The position numbers and the translations under genes are program-made. Under the pieces are notes generated by a model that was given only the letters and a program-made list of their open reading frames with translations, was not told where the DNA came from and ran no database searches. From an uncultured Alistipes sp. (GTDB taxonomy: Bacteria > Bacteroidota > Bacteroidia > Bacteroidales > Rikenellaceae), in the NCBI GenBank assembly GCA_944321765.1, contig CALUMQ010000021.1:1-37127 (forward strand): a DNA stretch of 37,127 nt, read 5' to 3'. Positions 1 to 9,376 of the stretch are shown here, piece by piece; the first letter of the stretch is position 1; each line of letters starts with the position of its first letter.

Positions 1-357
1 CAGTTCACCTACGAGGATGACCTGGGCATGCACTTCATGCACACGGAGACCTTCGAGGAGATCATCATCGACAAGAACCTGATCAACAACTACGACCTGA
101 TGGCCGACGGTCAGATTGTCGAGGTGATGTTCCACACGGAGAAGGAGATGGTTCTTTCGGCCGAGCTTCCCCCGATCGTGGATATGGAGGTGACCTACAC
201 GGAGCCGGGCGTGAAGGGCGATACGGCCTCGACGAACTCGCTGAAGCCCGCCACGGTGAATACGGGCGCCACGATCCGCGTGCCGCTGTTCATCAACACG
301 GGCGACAAGATCCGCGTCGACACCCGTACGCGCGAATACTACGAGCGCATCAAGTAG
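1..357 (+). CDS. efp: Elongation factor P, C-terminal part (5' end outside window)
   Basis: The open frame runs from the first base of the window to TAG at 355-357 and gives 118 residues. EF-P binds ribosomes stalled at polyproline stretches and promotes peptide-bond formation. The fragment covers the central and C-terminal OB-fold domains. The segment FTYEDDLGMHFMHTETFEEI is the family's central-domain pattern, and the end (TGATIRVPLFINTGDKIRVDTRTREYYERIK) is the typical EF-P tail with the G-D-K-I-x-V-D-T-R signature. The N-terminal KOW domain with the modified lysine lies upstream of the window, so the modification state cannot be judged. A strong hairpin follows the stop codon. The family assignment is very secure. 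Confidence 0.95.
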   Translation, partial: QFTYEDDLGMHFMHTETFEEIIIDKNLINNYDLMADGQIVEVMFHTEKEMVLSAELPPIVDMEVTYTEPGVKGDTASTNSLKPATVNTGATIRVPLFINTGDKIRVDTRTREYYERIK

Positions 358-377
358 AACTTTTTCCGCGAAGAGAA

Positions 378-414
378 ACAAGGGCTCCGACCATGTTTTG
401 GTCGGGGCCCTTGT
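378..414. terminator. Bidirectional intrinsic terminator between efp and the rhamnose operon
   Basis: A 16-bp stem (378-393 with 399-414, one G-T wobble) encloses a 5-nt loop. The left arm begins ACAAGGGCTCCGACC. It lies 20 nt after the efp stop and about 85 nt after the GH106 stop on the opposite strand. On the minus strand the hairpin is followed by TTTCTCTT, so it probably ends both converging transcripts. Confidence 0.8.
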
Positions 415-499
415 GTCATTATTCAACCTTGTCGTCCTGTCCGCGGATCATCGCAGTCTTTAGTGAGGCATGCCGGTGGATGGCCTCCTCGAGATCCTA

Positions 500-3400
500 T
501 CACGGCTCGATTTGTTCGAGCGTGACAGGATTGAATAGCCCCGAAGGTTGCAGGGGGGAGTCTGGACGCCAGGGATTGTTGTAGGTCCAGGTGCCGCGTT
601 CCGCCTCGGGCAGGCGGCTGTCCCCGATCAGCCGGTTCACCCACGTATTGACTACCACGATGGAAAGGTCGTTTTCTCCCGTGTGTACGAAATCCGAGAT
701 ATCGAGGCGGTAGGGCGCCGTCCAGATGCCTCCGGCGTAGGCTCCGTTGACGTATACTTTGGCCATTACACCTACTTCCCCCGTATGGAGATACAGCCTT
801 CGGGAGAGCTCCTTCCGGTTGAGGTGGAAGGATGTTTCGTAGGTGATCTCTCCCGAGAAGTAGCGGATGGAGTCGTTCCCGGAGAGACTCAGGTCGTTCA
901 GATGCTCCGTCACGAGGGGAGCTGCCGGACCCCTTCGCCCCTTCTGGAAGGTTATGCTCCACGGTCCGTCGAGAGCCCGGATCGGGACGTATTGCGGAAA
1001 GTTCGCCGATTCGGCTCTTCGTGCTGTGCGGCTCTTCGCGGCGCTGAAGACGACAAAAAGGCTTTGCGAAGGCTCCAGAACCATCGGCACGGAGGTCCGT
1101 GTTCCGTCGTCCGAGAACTCCGGCAGCACACGGATCTCTCCCGTCACGGCATCCCAAGCCTCGGGTACGGCTCCCGAGACGCGGAATGTTCCGGTGAAGG
1201 CAATGCGTTCGGGGGACTGGTTGGTCAGGAAATAGATCTGCCGGTCGGCGGCATCGCGGTGTCCGAAGAGCACCGGGACATCGTCGCCCACCTCGCAGTC
1301 GGGCAGACAGCGGACATATGCGAGAGCCTCCTCCATGGTCATGCCGCAGAGCACGGCGCCCTTTCCGTAGCGGGCGGCCTTTACCGTGTGTCCGTCGATT
1401 CCTTTCCAGAGAGCCGCGGACATCTCGCGGACCCGACGGTCGGCTGCAGGGTAGTTCTCGAGGCTCGGCGAACGCTGCGGAGCGGGTCCCAGAAGTGTGC
1501 CGCCCTCACGGACGAGTTGCTGTAGTTTGGCCAGCAGCTCGGGACGCATGGTCGCAAGGCGGGGCAGTACAAGAATCCGGTATCGGGTTCCGTGGGGCAG
1601 CGTCCACAATCCATCCTTTACGGTTGCGTCGTTCAGCAGCACCTCGGCGTTGATGTAGTCGAACTGATAGCCTTTCGGCAGCGCGGGATCGGTGATGCCG
1701 GTCATTTTCGGAGTGTCCTCGCCGATGAAATAGGCAACGTCGGCGACGTTGAGTCCCTGCTGAAGCATGAAGTTGACCCGTTTGAGGTAGGTCGTAAAGA
1801 GGTCGATGTGTGAGAACCAGGTGTTGTTCCGGTTGAATTCGGTTCCGAACCAGGCGTTCATACCCGGGGTCTCGTCTCCGGGTTGCGAAATGTAGACGTG
1901 CAGCAACGTGTTGTTGATTCCTTCGGAGAAAAACCGGTCACCACGGGCCTTCATCGTTGCCGGACAACGACCGAAGTCGTTTCCCGCGGAGGTAAAGGAT
2001 TCTGCCGAGACCCGGTTTTTGCCGTAGATATGGGCGCACGAGGAGGCCGCGCGGTTTTCGATGTCCCCCAGTGATCCTTCGCCCCAGAACTCTCCGCTCA
2101 CCTCGTCCGATTGCCCTCCGTATTGGAGAAACTCCCCGGGGAATCCCCAGTGCCCGTAGTTTTCGAGCCACAGCCGCAGTCCGTACTTGTGGGCGATCTC
2201 CCGCAGTCCGCCGATGTGCGCATGGGCCAATTTGTCGGCGACCATGCGGCGCATATCCCACAGGAAACGGTCGGAAAGCTCCTGACTTCCCACCACCGTG
2301 CCGTCGTAGACGGGCAGGAACGGCAGGGGATCGTATCCGTACCGGGCGGTGAAATCCTCGAAGAAGGAGTCCGTGAAGTTCTGCCCGCCCTTTTCGTAGC
2401 TGTCTGCCACGATGACGCGGAAGGTTCTTCGATCCTCGGGGGGAATGCGTCGGAGCACCTCCCCGATGAAGGCGTCGAAGTGTTGCTGGAGGTATGCCGA
2501 AGTCATCTTGTCAACCTCCAGTCCGGTGCCTTCGGGATCGGCCGGGGAGTTCTGGATGCCCGTCGGACGCATGCCGAGCCGCTGGACGATCCATTGTCCG
2601 GCGGGAGCGTTCCACACGAATCGGTCACCATGGAGGTATTGCGTGATGTCGATTACCGACGCGGGGTCGACGGCCAGAGCGGCGTTGTCCAGCGTCGGTT
2701 GCCGACGCCATTGGTATTCGTTCCAGTAGGGCAGGGGTGTCTGAAACATCTTGGCGAGGGCCTTTTCGGCAAAACGCTCCACGCGGGGAGCCGACGAGAG
2801 AACTACTTCGCTGAATCCCGTGCCTGCTCCGGCGCCACGGACCGCCAGACGGAAATGGCGTCCCGTTACTTTTTCCACACTGATCGAGACCGGGGCGTAG
2901 GGATCGAATCCCACCTCGATGCTGGGGTTCGAACGGTCGATGTCGAACGAGGCTGCCGTCCGGTACCCTCCGTCAGCCTGTTCCACCTGCACCTCGACGG
3001 AGGCGCGCAGCGGTCGGGGTGCGGGCCATACGGTGATGTTGCGCAGGTTGAGTTCGGCCTCGGAGACGAAGTCGAGGATAACCTCGGCCGATCCGTCAAA
3101 CAGCGTCGAGGTCGAGAGATCCCCGTCAATGAGATTCTGCGGATGATCTGCGCCTTGGGAGGCGCTCACCCGGGTATCGGAGTCCGTCAGGCTTCTTGTC
3201 GCAGGCTTCGGCAGCGGGTAGGCGATGACCCGTACGTCCTGGAAGTCGTCGGCGGGCTTCGGAAGCGACACCTCGACCTCTCCGCCTCCCGCGATCCGGG
3301 TCTTGACGGAGGTGAGGTAACGCATGGCCTGTCCGGGCTCGATCCACGGACCTCCGGCCTGGCTCCAGCCTGGACAGTTGAACATTCCGATTTCAATGTC

Positions 3401-3760
3401 CAGTTCGGAGGCCCGTTTCAGCGCGGCATGGGTCACCTCCCACCATTCGTCCGTGAAGAGTTTTACGGGCCGGTAGGGGGTTTCCATGGGGCCGAGACCG
3501 ATGTTGCCGATAAATGCCCGGTTGATTCCGGCGCGTTTCATCGCTTCGAGATCCTTGACCACCCCTTCCCGGGAGACGTTTCCCGAAAGCCAGTACCAGT
3601 AGATCGAGGTTTGGATCGTGTCGGGCGGGGAGACGAAACCCTCGGCCATGGATGCCTGGGGTGTGTTTTCCGGTTTCCCGGGTGAGGAGATGCCGCAGAG
3701 CGGCGCCAGTGCCAGCGGCAGGGTCAGCATGACTCCGGAGAGACGAAAAAGAGGCTTCAT
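500..3760 (-). CDS. Exported GH106-family alpha-L-rhamnosidase
   Basis: This 1086-residue protein is predicted to release alpha-L-rhamnose from plant or pectic glycans outside the cytoplasm. Residues 1-26 form a signal peptide (charged start, hydrophobic L/A-rich core); a cysteine follows LAPL but does not fit a good lipobox. The mature N-terminus carries the GH106 opening pattern TSIYWYWLSGNVSREGVVKD near residues 51-70, followed by AGINRAFIGNIG. The middle holds the large TIM-barrel region, with conserved patches such as VSAESFTSAG and LLHVYISQPG. The C-terminus (about residues 960-1086) looks like a jelly-roll carbohydrate-binding domain with VNTWVNRLIGD and a final SGLFNPVTLEQIEP. It is the last gene of the rhamnose operon, 98 bp after the GH78 gene. 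Substrate linkage cannot be read from sequence; the GH106 assignment rests on overall pattern recognition. Confidence 0.85.
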   Translation of the reverse strand: MKPLFRLSGVMLTLPLALAPLCGISSPGKPENTPQASMAEGFVSPPDTIQTSIYWYWLSGNVSREGVVKDLEAMKRAGINRAFIGNIGLGPMETPYRPVKLFTDEWWEVTHAALKRASELDIEIGMFNCPGWSQAGGPWIEPGQAMRYLTSVKTRIAGGGEVEVSLPKPADDFQDVRVIAYPLPKPATRSLTDSDTRVSASQGADHPQNLIDGDLSTSTLFDGSAEVILDFVSEAELNLRNITVWPAPRPLRASVEVQVEQADGGYRTAASFDIDRSNPSIEVGFDPYAPVSISVEKVTGRHFRLAVRGAGAGTGFSEVVLSSAPRVERFAEKALAKMFQTPLPYWNEYQWRRQPTLDNAALAVDPASVIDITQYLHGDRFVWNAPAGQWIVQRLGMRPTGIQNSPADPEGTGLEVDKMTSAYLQQHFDAFIGEVLRRIPPEDRRTFRVIVADSYEKGGQNFTDSFFEDFTARYGYDPLPFLPVYDGTVVGSQELSDRFLWDMRRMVADKLAHAHIGGLREIAHKYGLRLWLENYGHWGFPGEFLQYGGQSDEVSGEFWGEGSLGDIENRAASSCAHIYGKNRVSAESFTSAGNDFGRCPATMKARGDRFFSEGINNTLLHVYISQPGDETPGMNAWFGTEFNRNNTWFSHIDLFTTYLKRVNFMLQQGLNVADVAYFIGEDTPKMTGITDPALPKGYQFDYINAEVLLNDATVKDGLWTLPHGTRYRILVLPRLATMRPELLAKLQQLVREGGTLLGPAPQRSPSLENYPAADRRVREMSAALWKGIDGHTVKAARYGKGAVLCGMTMEEALAYVRCLPDCEVGDDVPVLFGHRDAADRQIYFLTNQSPERIAFTGTFRVSGAVPEAWDAVTGEIRVLPEFSDDGTRTSVPMVLEPSQSLFVVFSAAKSRTARRAESANFPQYVPIRALDGPWSITFQKGRRGPAAPLVTEHLNDLSLSGNDSIRYFSGEITYETSFHLNRKELSRRLYLHTGEVGVMAKVYVNGAYAGGIWTAPYRLDISDFVHTGENDLSIVVVNTWVNRLIGDSRLPEAERGTWTYNNPWRPDSPLQPSGLFNPVTLEQIEP

Positions 3761-3858
3761 TTCGGAAAAAGGGTTTTGGTTCGGGGGTTCAGTTTCGGTG
3801 CATCCTTCCTGATGCAGGCGTTTCCGGCGTATCCTTCAGGAAGAGCTGCCCGGAGCGC

Positions 3859-6492
3859 TCATTTCGCGCTCCGAAGCCGGAGCGTGTGGATCCCGGCGTC
3901 GAGCCGGATGATCCGTTCGCCTTCGATCCCTTCGGGCAGGCGGAGTGTGGCGGAGGTGTTCGCGGGAATCTCGACGTGGTAGACGATGTTGCGTCCCTTG
4001 CGCTCCCACCGCGAGACGATGCGTCCGTAGGGCGATTCGTGCACGGCCTCGAACGACTCGGGTCCCACGAAGTTGGGCTCCAGGCGTATGTGCTTGAATC
4101 CCGGCGCTTCGGGGTCGGGCAGGATGCCCCCCAGCCCCTTGAAGAACCATCCGCCGATCTCGCCGAACATCATGTGGTTGTCCGAGATGTCGCGCGTGGC
4201 TTCGAGGTTCCAGTTTTCGAGAAGCGTCGTCGCGCCGTTGACGATCCACCATCCCCACGACGGGTAGGTGTCCTGCACGGCCACGCGGTAGGCGGTCCTG
4301 GCGTGTCCGTTGCGGCTCAGGGCGTTGAGGATCGCCTTGGCGCCGAGGACCCCGACGTCGAGGTGGTAGTCCGCTTCGGCGACCCGGCGTGCAAGGTTGT
4401 CGGCCACCTTGGCCGTCATGTCGTCGGGCACGACGCCCCAGAAGAGCGGGACGCTCAGCTCGGTCTGCGTGCCGCTGGCGTAGAGGCCCGTCTCGCGGTC
4501 GAGGTACTTGTCGTTGATCGCCGTGCGGATCTTCCGGGCCAGGGCCTCATAGTGCCGCTGATCGGCGGTGTGGCCGAAGAGCGCCGCGGCGCGTGCGAGG
4601 ATCGTGGCGTCGACGAAGAAGTAGACCGACGAGGTGAGTTCGAGCGACGACTGCGACCGCACGGGCACCCAGTCTCCGCGGCCCCAGGAGGTCAGCCCCG
4701 AAGGGCTCCGGCGATCCACGTAGTCGACATAGCGCTTGATGTTTTCGTAGCAATCCTCCAGCGGTTTCGTGTCTCCGTAGAAGAGGTAGAGGTTCCAGGG
4801 AATGAGGGCGATGGTGCTCGTCCAGTCGAGCCCGTTGGCCGTTCCGTAGCCCCAGCCGCCCGTAGGGATGATGTCGGGCAGCACGCCGTTGGGCTGCTGC
4901 TCGTCGCGGTGGTCGGCCATCCACTTCTCGTAGACGGTGATGGCGTCGAAGTTGTAGAGGGCGGTCTCGATGGCCAGGTGTCCGTCGCCGGTCCAGCCGT
5001 TCTTCTCCCGCTGCGGGCAGTCGGTGGGATAGCCCATCAGGTTGGAGAGGTACGACATGTTGGAGGCCCTCCAGAGGCGTTCGATCAGAGGCTCCGACGA
5101 ACGCAGACTCCCCACGGGGCGCACGTCGCTGTGCTGGAAGAGGGCCACGAGGTTCTCCTCGGTCAGCTCCACGGGACGGTCGGCCACGACTTCGACGTAG
5201 CGGAATCCCTTGTAATTGAAGCGCGCCATGAATTCCAGCGAGTCCTTGCCGAGGGTCACGACGTCGGTCTGGAAGAGATCCTCCGGGTCGAAGGGCCGGA
5301 AATAGACGTCGATGTTCGACAGATCGGCGTGTCCGTCCTTGCCGAGCCGCTCGGAGTGGATCAGCCGCAGCTGCATCCCTTCGGGCCCTGCGATGCGCAG
5401 GCGGGTGACGCCGGCCATGTTCTGCCCGAAGTCGTAGAGATACGTGCGTTCGTCGAGCCTCCGCAGCGCCACGGCGCGGTACTCGGCGGTCTGGCGGATC
5501 GGCACGGCCTGCTGTGCGCTCACGCACGGCGACGGGGCGCTGCGGTACCCCACGCCGCCCCAGGCCGAGTCGTCGAAGCCGGGCATGTCCCACCCCTTCT
5601 GCTCGAGCCGTGCGTCGTAGTGCTCCGAGGTGTAGATGCTGTTGAAGCGCAGGGGCCCCTCCGCGCACTTCCAGTCCAGATCCGTGCAGACAACCTCCTG
5701 TGTCCCGTCCTCGTAGGTGATGTGCAGGTCGAGGCAGAAGGTCGGACGGTTGCGCCAGGGGGCGTTGTGGAAGTTCCACACGGCCCCCGACTGATGGTTG
5801 TACCATCCGTTGCCGAGCAGCACGCCCACGGCGTTCGCTCCCCGGCGGAGCTGCCGCGTGACGTCGTACGTGACGTAGAGGTTGCGACGGTCGAAGCGCG
5901 TGTAGAGCGGATCGAGCCGGTGGTCGCCGATGCGATGTCCGTTGATGGAGAGTTCGTAGAGCCCTCCGACGGCGATGTAGGCGCGGGCCGCGGCGACGGG
6001 TTTCTTCACCTCGAACTCCTTGCGGAAGTAGGGCGCGGGTTTGTGGTTGCGGTCGTTGTAGTCGCTGATCCAGCACCCCTGCCAGTTGCCGGTCTCCATC
6101 ATGCCGGTTTCGAACGCCGCGACGGGCGAATCGAACGCCGCACTGTCGAAGTCCCAGAGCGTGACGCGCCAGAAGTAGCGGGTGAAGGGTTCGAGCGCCG
6201 GGCCGCCGTAGCGGACCAGCATGGCGTCGGAACCGATGCGTCCCGAATCCCACAGGGCGCCTTCGCCGTGCGCCACGGCCGCGGAGTCGGTGCCGACAAT
6301 CACGCGGAAAGCCGTCTGCCGGGCCCCTTCGCGCGAATCCTCCATGCGCCAGCTCAGGCGCGGCGCCGGGGCGTCGATCCCCAGCGGATCGGTCAGATGC
6401 TCGCACTGCAGGCCTGCCGGTGCCGCGGCCTCCCGGGCCCGGAGGCCGGAGACCGCAAGCAGGCAGACGAGCGAGAGAAAGAGTCGTGTCAT
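3859..6492 (-). CDS. Exported GH78-family alpha-L-rhamnosidase (first of two)
   Basis: The protein has 877 residues and a signal peptide at residues 1-20 (hydrophobic stretch LFLSLVCLLAVSGL). The N-terminus shows the GH78 entry pattern L-x-C-E-x-L-x-x-P-L-G-I with APRLSW (about 28-48). Beta-sandwich modules with SINGHRIGDH and GNGWYNHQSG follow (about 180-235). The (alpha/alpha)6 catalytic barrel contains the family motif DCPQREKNGWTGD at 491-503, WGRGDWVP near 603-610, and DNHMMFGEIGGWFF toward the end. The last 70 residues form the C-terminal beta domain. GH78 enzymes hydrolyse terminal alpha-L-rhamnose with inversion. The gene ends 98 bp before the GH106 gene and begins 25 bp after the second GH78 gene, so all three belong to one transcription unit. 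Bond specificity is unknown. Confidence 0.9.
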   Translation of the reverse strand: MTRLFLSLVCLLAVSGLRAREAAAPAGLQCEHLTDPLGIDAPAPRLSWRMEDSREGARQTAFRVIVGTDSAAVAHGEGALWDSGRIGSDAMLVRYGGPALEPFTRYFWRVTLWDFDSAAFDSPVAAFETGMMETGNWQGCWISDYNDRNHKPAPYFRKEFEVKKPVAAARAYIAVGGLYELSINGHRIGDHRLDPLYTRFDRRNLYVTYDVTRQLRRGANAVGVLLGNGWYNHQSGAVWNFHNAPWRNRPTFCLDLHITYEDGTQEVVCTDLDWKCAEGPLRFNSIYTSEHYDARLEQKGWDMPGFDDSAWGGVGYRSAPSPCVSAQQAVPIRQTAEYRAVALRRLDERTYLYDFGQNMAGVTRLRIAGPEGMQLRLIHSERLGKDGHADLSNIDVYFRPFDPEDLFQTDVVTLGKDSLEFMARFNYKGFRYVEVVADRPVELTEENLVALFQHSDVRPVGSLRSSEPLIERLWRASNMSYLSNLMGYPTDCPQREKNGWTGDGHLAIETALYNFDAITVYEKWMADHRDEQQPNGVLPDIIPTGGWGYGTANGLDWTSTIALIPWNLYLFYGDTKPLEDCYENIKRYVDYVDRRSPSGLTSWGRGDWVPVRSQSSLELTSSVYFFVDATILARAAALFGHTADQRHYEALARKIRTAINDKYLDRETGLYASGTQTELSVPLFWGVVPDDMTAKVADNLARRVAEADYHLDVGVLGAKAILNALSRNGHARTAYRVAVQDTYPSWGWWIVNGATTLLENWNLEATRDISDNHMMFGEIGGWFFKGLGGILPDPEAPGFKHIRLEPNFVGPESFEAVHESPYGRIVSRWERKGRNIVYHVEIPANTSATLRLPEGIEGERIIRLDAGIHTLRLRSAK

Positions 6493-6517
6493 GGTCAGAA
6501 AAGTCGTTTATGCGTGG

Positions 6518-9280
6518 TTAGCGGAGGTTGCCCGATACGGTGAGCCGGGCACTGAAGTCATACGTTCCCGAGCCCACCTCGTAACGGGTCCAGCCGCCCT
6601 CGGTGCCGAGACAGCGGATCTCCCGGCTGCGGTCGACGGCACGCCCGCCCTCGCGGACCGATGCAGGGTCGTCGGTGGGCAGCCAGATCACGGCACGGGT
6701 GTTGGCCGGAAGGGTGACTCTCCAGCTGAACTGTCCGTCGTGCGTGTTCCAGGCGCTGCGGATCTCGCCGCGCGGCGAGTGGAACGAGGCGTCGACACGC
6801 TCCAGCCCCTCGACGGGCCGGGGTCGCATCTCCAGCTGCCGGAAGGCCAGGGAGCCCGGGGCGTTGGCGATTCCCGCAAGGTCTTCGTAGTACCACAGCA
6901 GCAGGTCGCCGAGCAGCATGACGTGGTTGCCCGAGTTCATGGCCGGATCCGCCGTGTCGCCGTTCCACAGCTCCCAGATCGTCGTGGCGCCCTTCTTGAC
7001 CATGTATCCCCAGCCGGGGTATTCGGGGGTCGTCGCCAGGCGGAAGGCGATGTCGCCGCGTCCGCGGTGTGTCAGCTCTTGCATCAGGTAGCGGATGCCG
7101 ACCAGTCCGGTGTTGACGTGGTATCCGTCGGCGGCGATGCGTGCCACGATGTGGTCGAAGACCTTCGCTTCGCACTCCGCGGGCACGAGTCCGCAGACGA
7201 GCGACAGCAGGTTGGCCGTCACGGTGTTGTTGGCATAGTACCCCTCTGCGGCGTTGTAGAACTTCCGGTTGTAGGCCGTGCGGATCTCATCGGCCAGCGT
7301 GCGGTATTCCTCGACATCCTCCGGGTGTCCTGCGAGCTGCGCGAAGCGCGCCATGACCCGCAGCAGGTCGTAGTAGGTGGCCGAGGAGAGCAGCGATCCG
7401 TCGGTGCGGCGTGCGGGATCCTGCGAGTGGATCAGTTCGGGCGACTCGGGCGGCATGCACCAGTCCCCGTAGGTGTCCTGCACCACCAGTCCGTCGACCA
7501 TTCCCTGGCGCACCTGCTCCATCCATCGCTTCATCGAGGGGTAGTGGCGGAGGATCGGCTCGACGTCTCCGAAGCGGTCGTAGAGCATCTCGGCGATGAG
7601 GAAGTAGGCGCTGGGCCACGTCACGTCACCGTTGTAGAGCGGCCAGTAGTTGGGTGCGACGTCGGAGATCCGTCCGTCGGGCAACTGCGTCTCCTCGATA
7701 TCCTGCAGCCACTTGGCGTAGAGCAGGTGGTTGTCGAAGAGGAAGCTTTCGCCCGCGGCTCCCGTCGCGCGGTCGCCGAGCCATCCCATGCGCTCGTCGC
7801 GCTGCGGACAGTCGGTCGGCATGCCGCGGTAGTTGCCGCGGATGCCCCAGTAGGCGTTGCGGTGGATGCGGCAGAGCATCGAGTCCGAACACTCGAAGCG
7901 GCCGGTCGTTGCCATGCGGTCGTAGATGACCTCGCCGAGGAAGTCGTCGAGGGTCGGTTCGCCGGGATATCCCGTGACCTCGACGTAGCGGAATCCGTGG
8001 TAGGTGAAGGTCGGGCTCCACCACCGCTTCTTTCCGCCGTCGGGGATGTAGCGATCGGTGACCTGCGCCAGGCGCAGGTTGTCGAGGTAGAGCGAGCCGT
8101 CGGGCCTCAGGGTCTCGGCAAAGCGCAGCTTCACCGTGTCGCCGGCCTCCCCCTTGATGCGCATGGCGAGCCATCCGACCATGTTCTGACCCATGTCGAG
8201 GATGTAGCTCCCCGCGGCGGTGCGGGTGATGCCTTTCGGACGGATGCGCTCCATGATCCGGATGTTGGGGTTGCGCTGCACCTCAAGGCGTCCGGCCGGG
8301 GCTGCCACCTCTTCGACGGCCGTCCAGGCGGTGTCGGCATATCCCGGGCTGCTCCACCCCGGCATCTCCTTGCGGGCGTCGTACTCCTCGCCGTCGTATT
8401 CGTTGTTGGCGCGGATCGGGCCGTCGGCCGTCACGCGCCACGAGGTGTCGCTGACGATCCGCTGATGCGTTCCGTCGGCGTATTCGATATCCAGCTGCAG
8501 CAGCAGCTTCGGAAATCCGAAGTAGCGGCAGCCGGGGTTGCGCATGCTGAAGTAGCGGCCGTTGCCGAGGATCACGCCGAGGGCGTTGTCGCCGGCCGCG
8601 AGCTGGCCGGTCACGTCGAAGACGTTGTAACGCACCGACTTGTCGTAATCGGTGGGCGTCGGAGCCAGCACCTGGTCACCGATGCGCTGTCCGTTGATGT
8701 AGGCCTCGTAGAGTCCCAGTCCGCAGATGTGAAGCATCGCCCGGCGCACCTCTCCGCGCAGCGGAAACTCCTTGCGCAGGTAGCGGGCCGCCAGGCGCGT
8801 ATCGCCCTCGGTGCGCTCGCCCTCGAACGCACGGTCGAGGCCGATCCACCGGGCGCTCCACTCCTTCTCGGAGGTGAAACCCATCGTCCAGCGGGCCGTC
8901 GGCGACCATTTGCTGCGTCCCTTGTTGGTCTGTACCTGCACCTTCCAGAAGCACTCCTCGTGGGTGCCCAGCGCCGCACCCGCATAGGGAATGGCGAGCG
9001 TCTCGTCGGACGGAACCCACCCGGAGTCCCACAGATCGCCCTTCCCGGCGTCGAGCAGCCGCTCCGACGAGGCGACCAGAATGCGGTAGGCCGTCTGCTC
9101 GACGCCCCGACGTTCGGAGGCGATCTCCCAGCTCAGACGCGGTGCCGCGGAGGTGATTCCCACGGGATTTTCGAGCATTTCACACTTCAGCGCCTGCACC
9201 GTTGTCGGGGATTTCCCGACGGCAGGCGCAGCCAGCAGCACGGCGGCCGCCAGCCAGATGATAAACAGCGGTTTTTTCAT
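6518..9280 (-). CDS. Exported GH78-family alpha-L-rhamnosidase (second of two)
   Basis: This 920-residue GH78 enzyme has a signal peptide at 1-22 (FIIWLAAAVLLAAPAVG). It follows the family plan: N-terminal fibronectin-like part with LKCEMLENPVGI and APRLSWEI (31-53), lectin-like modules with AYINGQRIGDQ and GNGRYFSMRN, then the barrel with DCPQRDERMGWLGD at 490-503, and a C-terminal beta domain after NHVMLLGDLLLWYYEDLAGI. The active-site motifs differ from the neighbouring GH78 protein (QRDERMGW versus QREKNGW, NHVMLLGD versus NHMMFGEIG). The two are therefore divergent subgroups rather than a recent duplication and probably cleave different linkages. It lies 96 bp downstream of rhaD in the same orientation; no terminator is seen in that gap. 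The assignment to GH78 is secure and the substrate is not. Confidence 0.9.
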   Translation of the reverse strand: MKKPLFIIWLAAAVLLAAPAVGKSPTTVQALKCEMLENPVGITSAAPRLSWEIASERRGVEQTAYRILVASSERLLDAGKGDLWDSGWVPSDETLAIPYAGAALGTHEECFWKVQVQTNKGRSKWSPTARWTMGFTSEKEWSARWIGLDRAFEGERTEGDTRLAARYLRKEFPLRGEVRRAMLHICGLGLYEAYINGQRIGDQVLAPTPTDYDKSVRYNVFDVTGQLAAGDNALGVILGNGRYFSMRNPGCRYFGFPKLLLQLDIEYADGTHQRIVSDTSWRVTADGPIRANNEYDGEEYDARKEMPGWSSPGYADTAWTAVEEVAAPAGRLEVQRNPNIRIMERIRPKGITRTAAGSYILDMGQNMVGWLAMRIKGEAGDTVKLRFAETLRPDGSLYLDNLRLAQVTDRYIPDGGKKRWWSPTFTYHGFRYVEVTGYPGEPTLDDFLGEVIYDRMATTGRFECSDSMLCRIHRNAYWGIRGNYRGMPTDCPQRDERMGWLGDRATGAAGESFLFDNHLLYAKWLQDIEETQLPDGRISDVAPNYWPLYNGDVTWPSAYFLIAEMLYDRFGDVEPILRHYPSMKRWMEQVRQGMVDGLVVQDTYGDWCMPPESPELIHSQDPARRTDGSLLSSATYYDLLRVMARFAQLAGHPEDVEEYRTLADEIRTAYNRKFYNAAEGYYANNTVTANLLSLVCGLVPAECEAKVFDHIVARIAADGYHVNTGLVGIRYLMQELTHRGRGDIAFRLATTPEYPGWGYMVKKGATTIWELWNGDTADPAMNSGNHVMLLGDLLLWYYEDLAGIANAPGSLAFRQLEMRPRPVEGLERVDASFHSPRGEIRSAWNTHDGQFSWRVTLPANTRAVIWLPTDDPASVREGGRAVDRSREIRCLGTEGGWTRYEVGSGTYDFSARLTVSGNLR

Positions 9281-9376
9281 ATTGTCAAGTTCGTTAGGTT
9301 ACGTATGTTTGCAGACGTCGGCGGAGCGCCCGGCTCGCCCGTCCCGGAGGATTCGCTGCGGCCGGCTCCTCTCAGA

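Noticed and set aside
3886-6543. 885-codon plus-strand frame opposite the first GH78 gene
   Set aside because: Same effect of high GC at third positions; no domain, no start context, and complete overlap with a well-supported gene.
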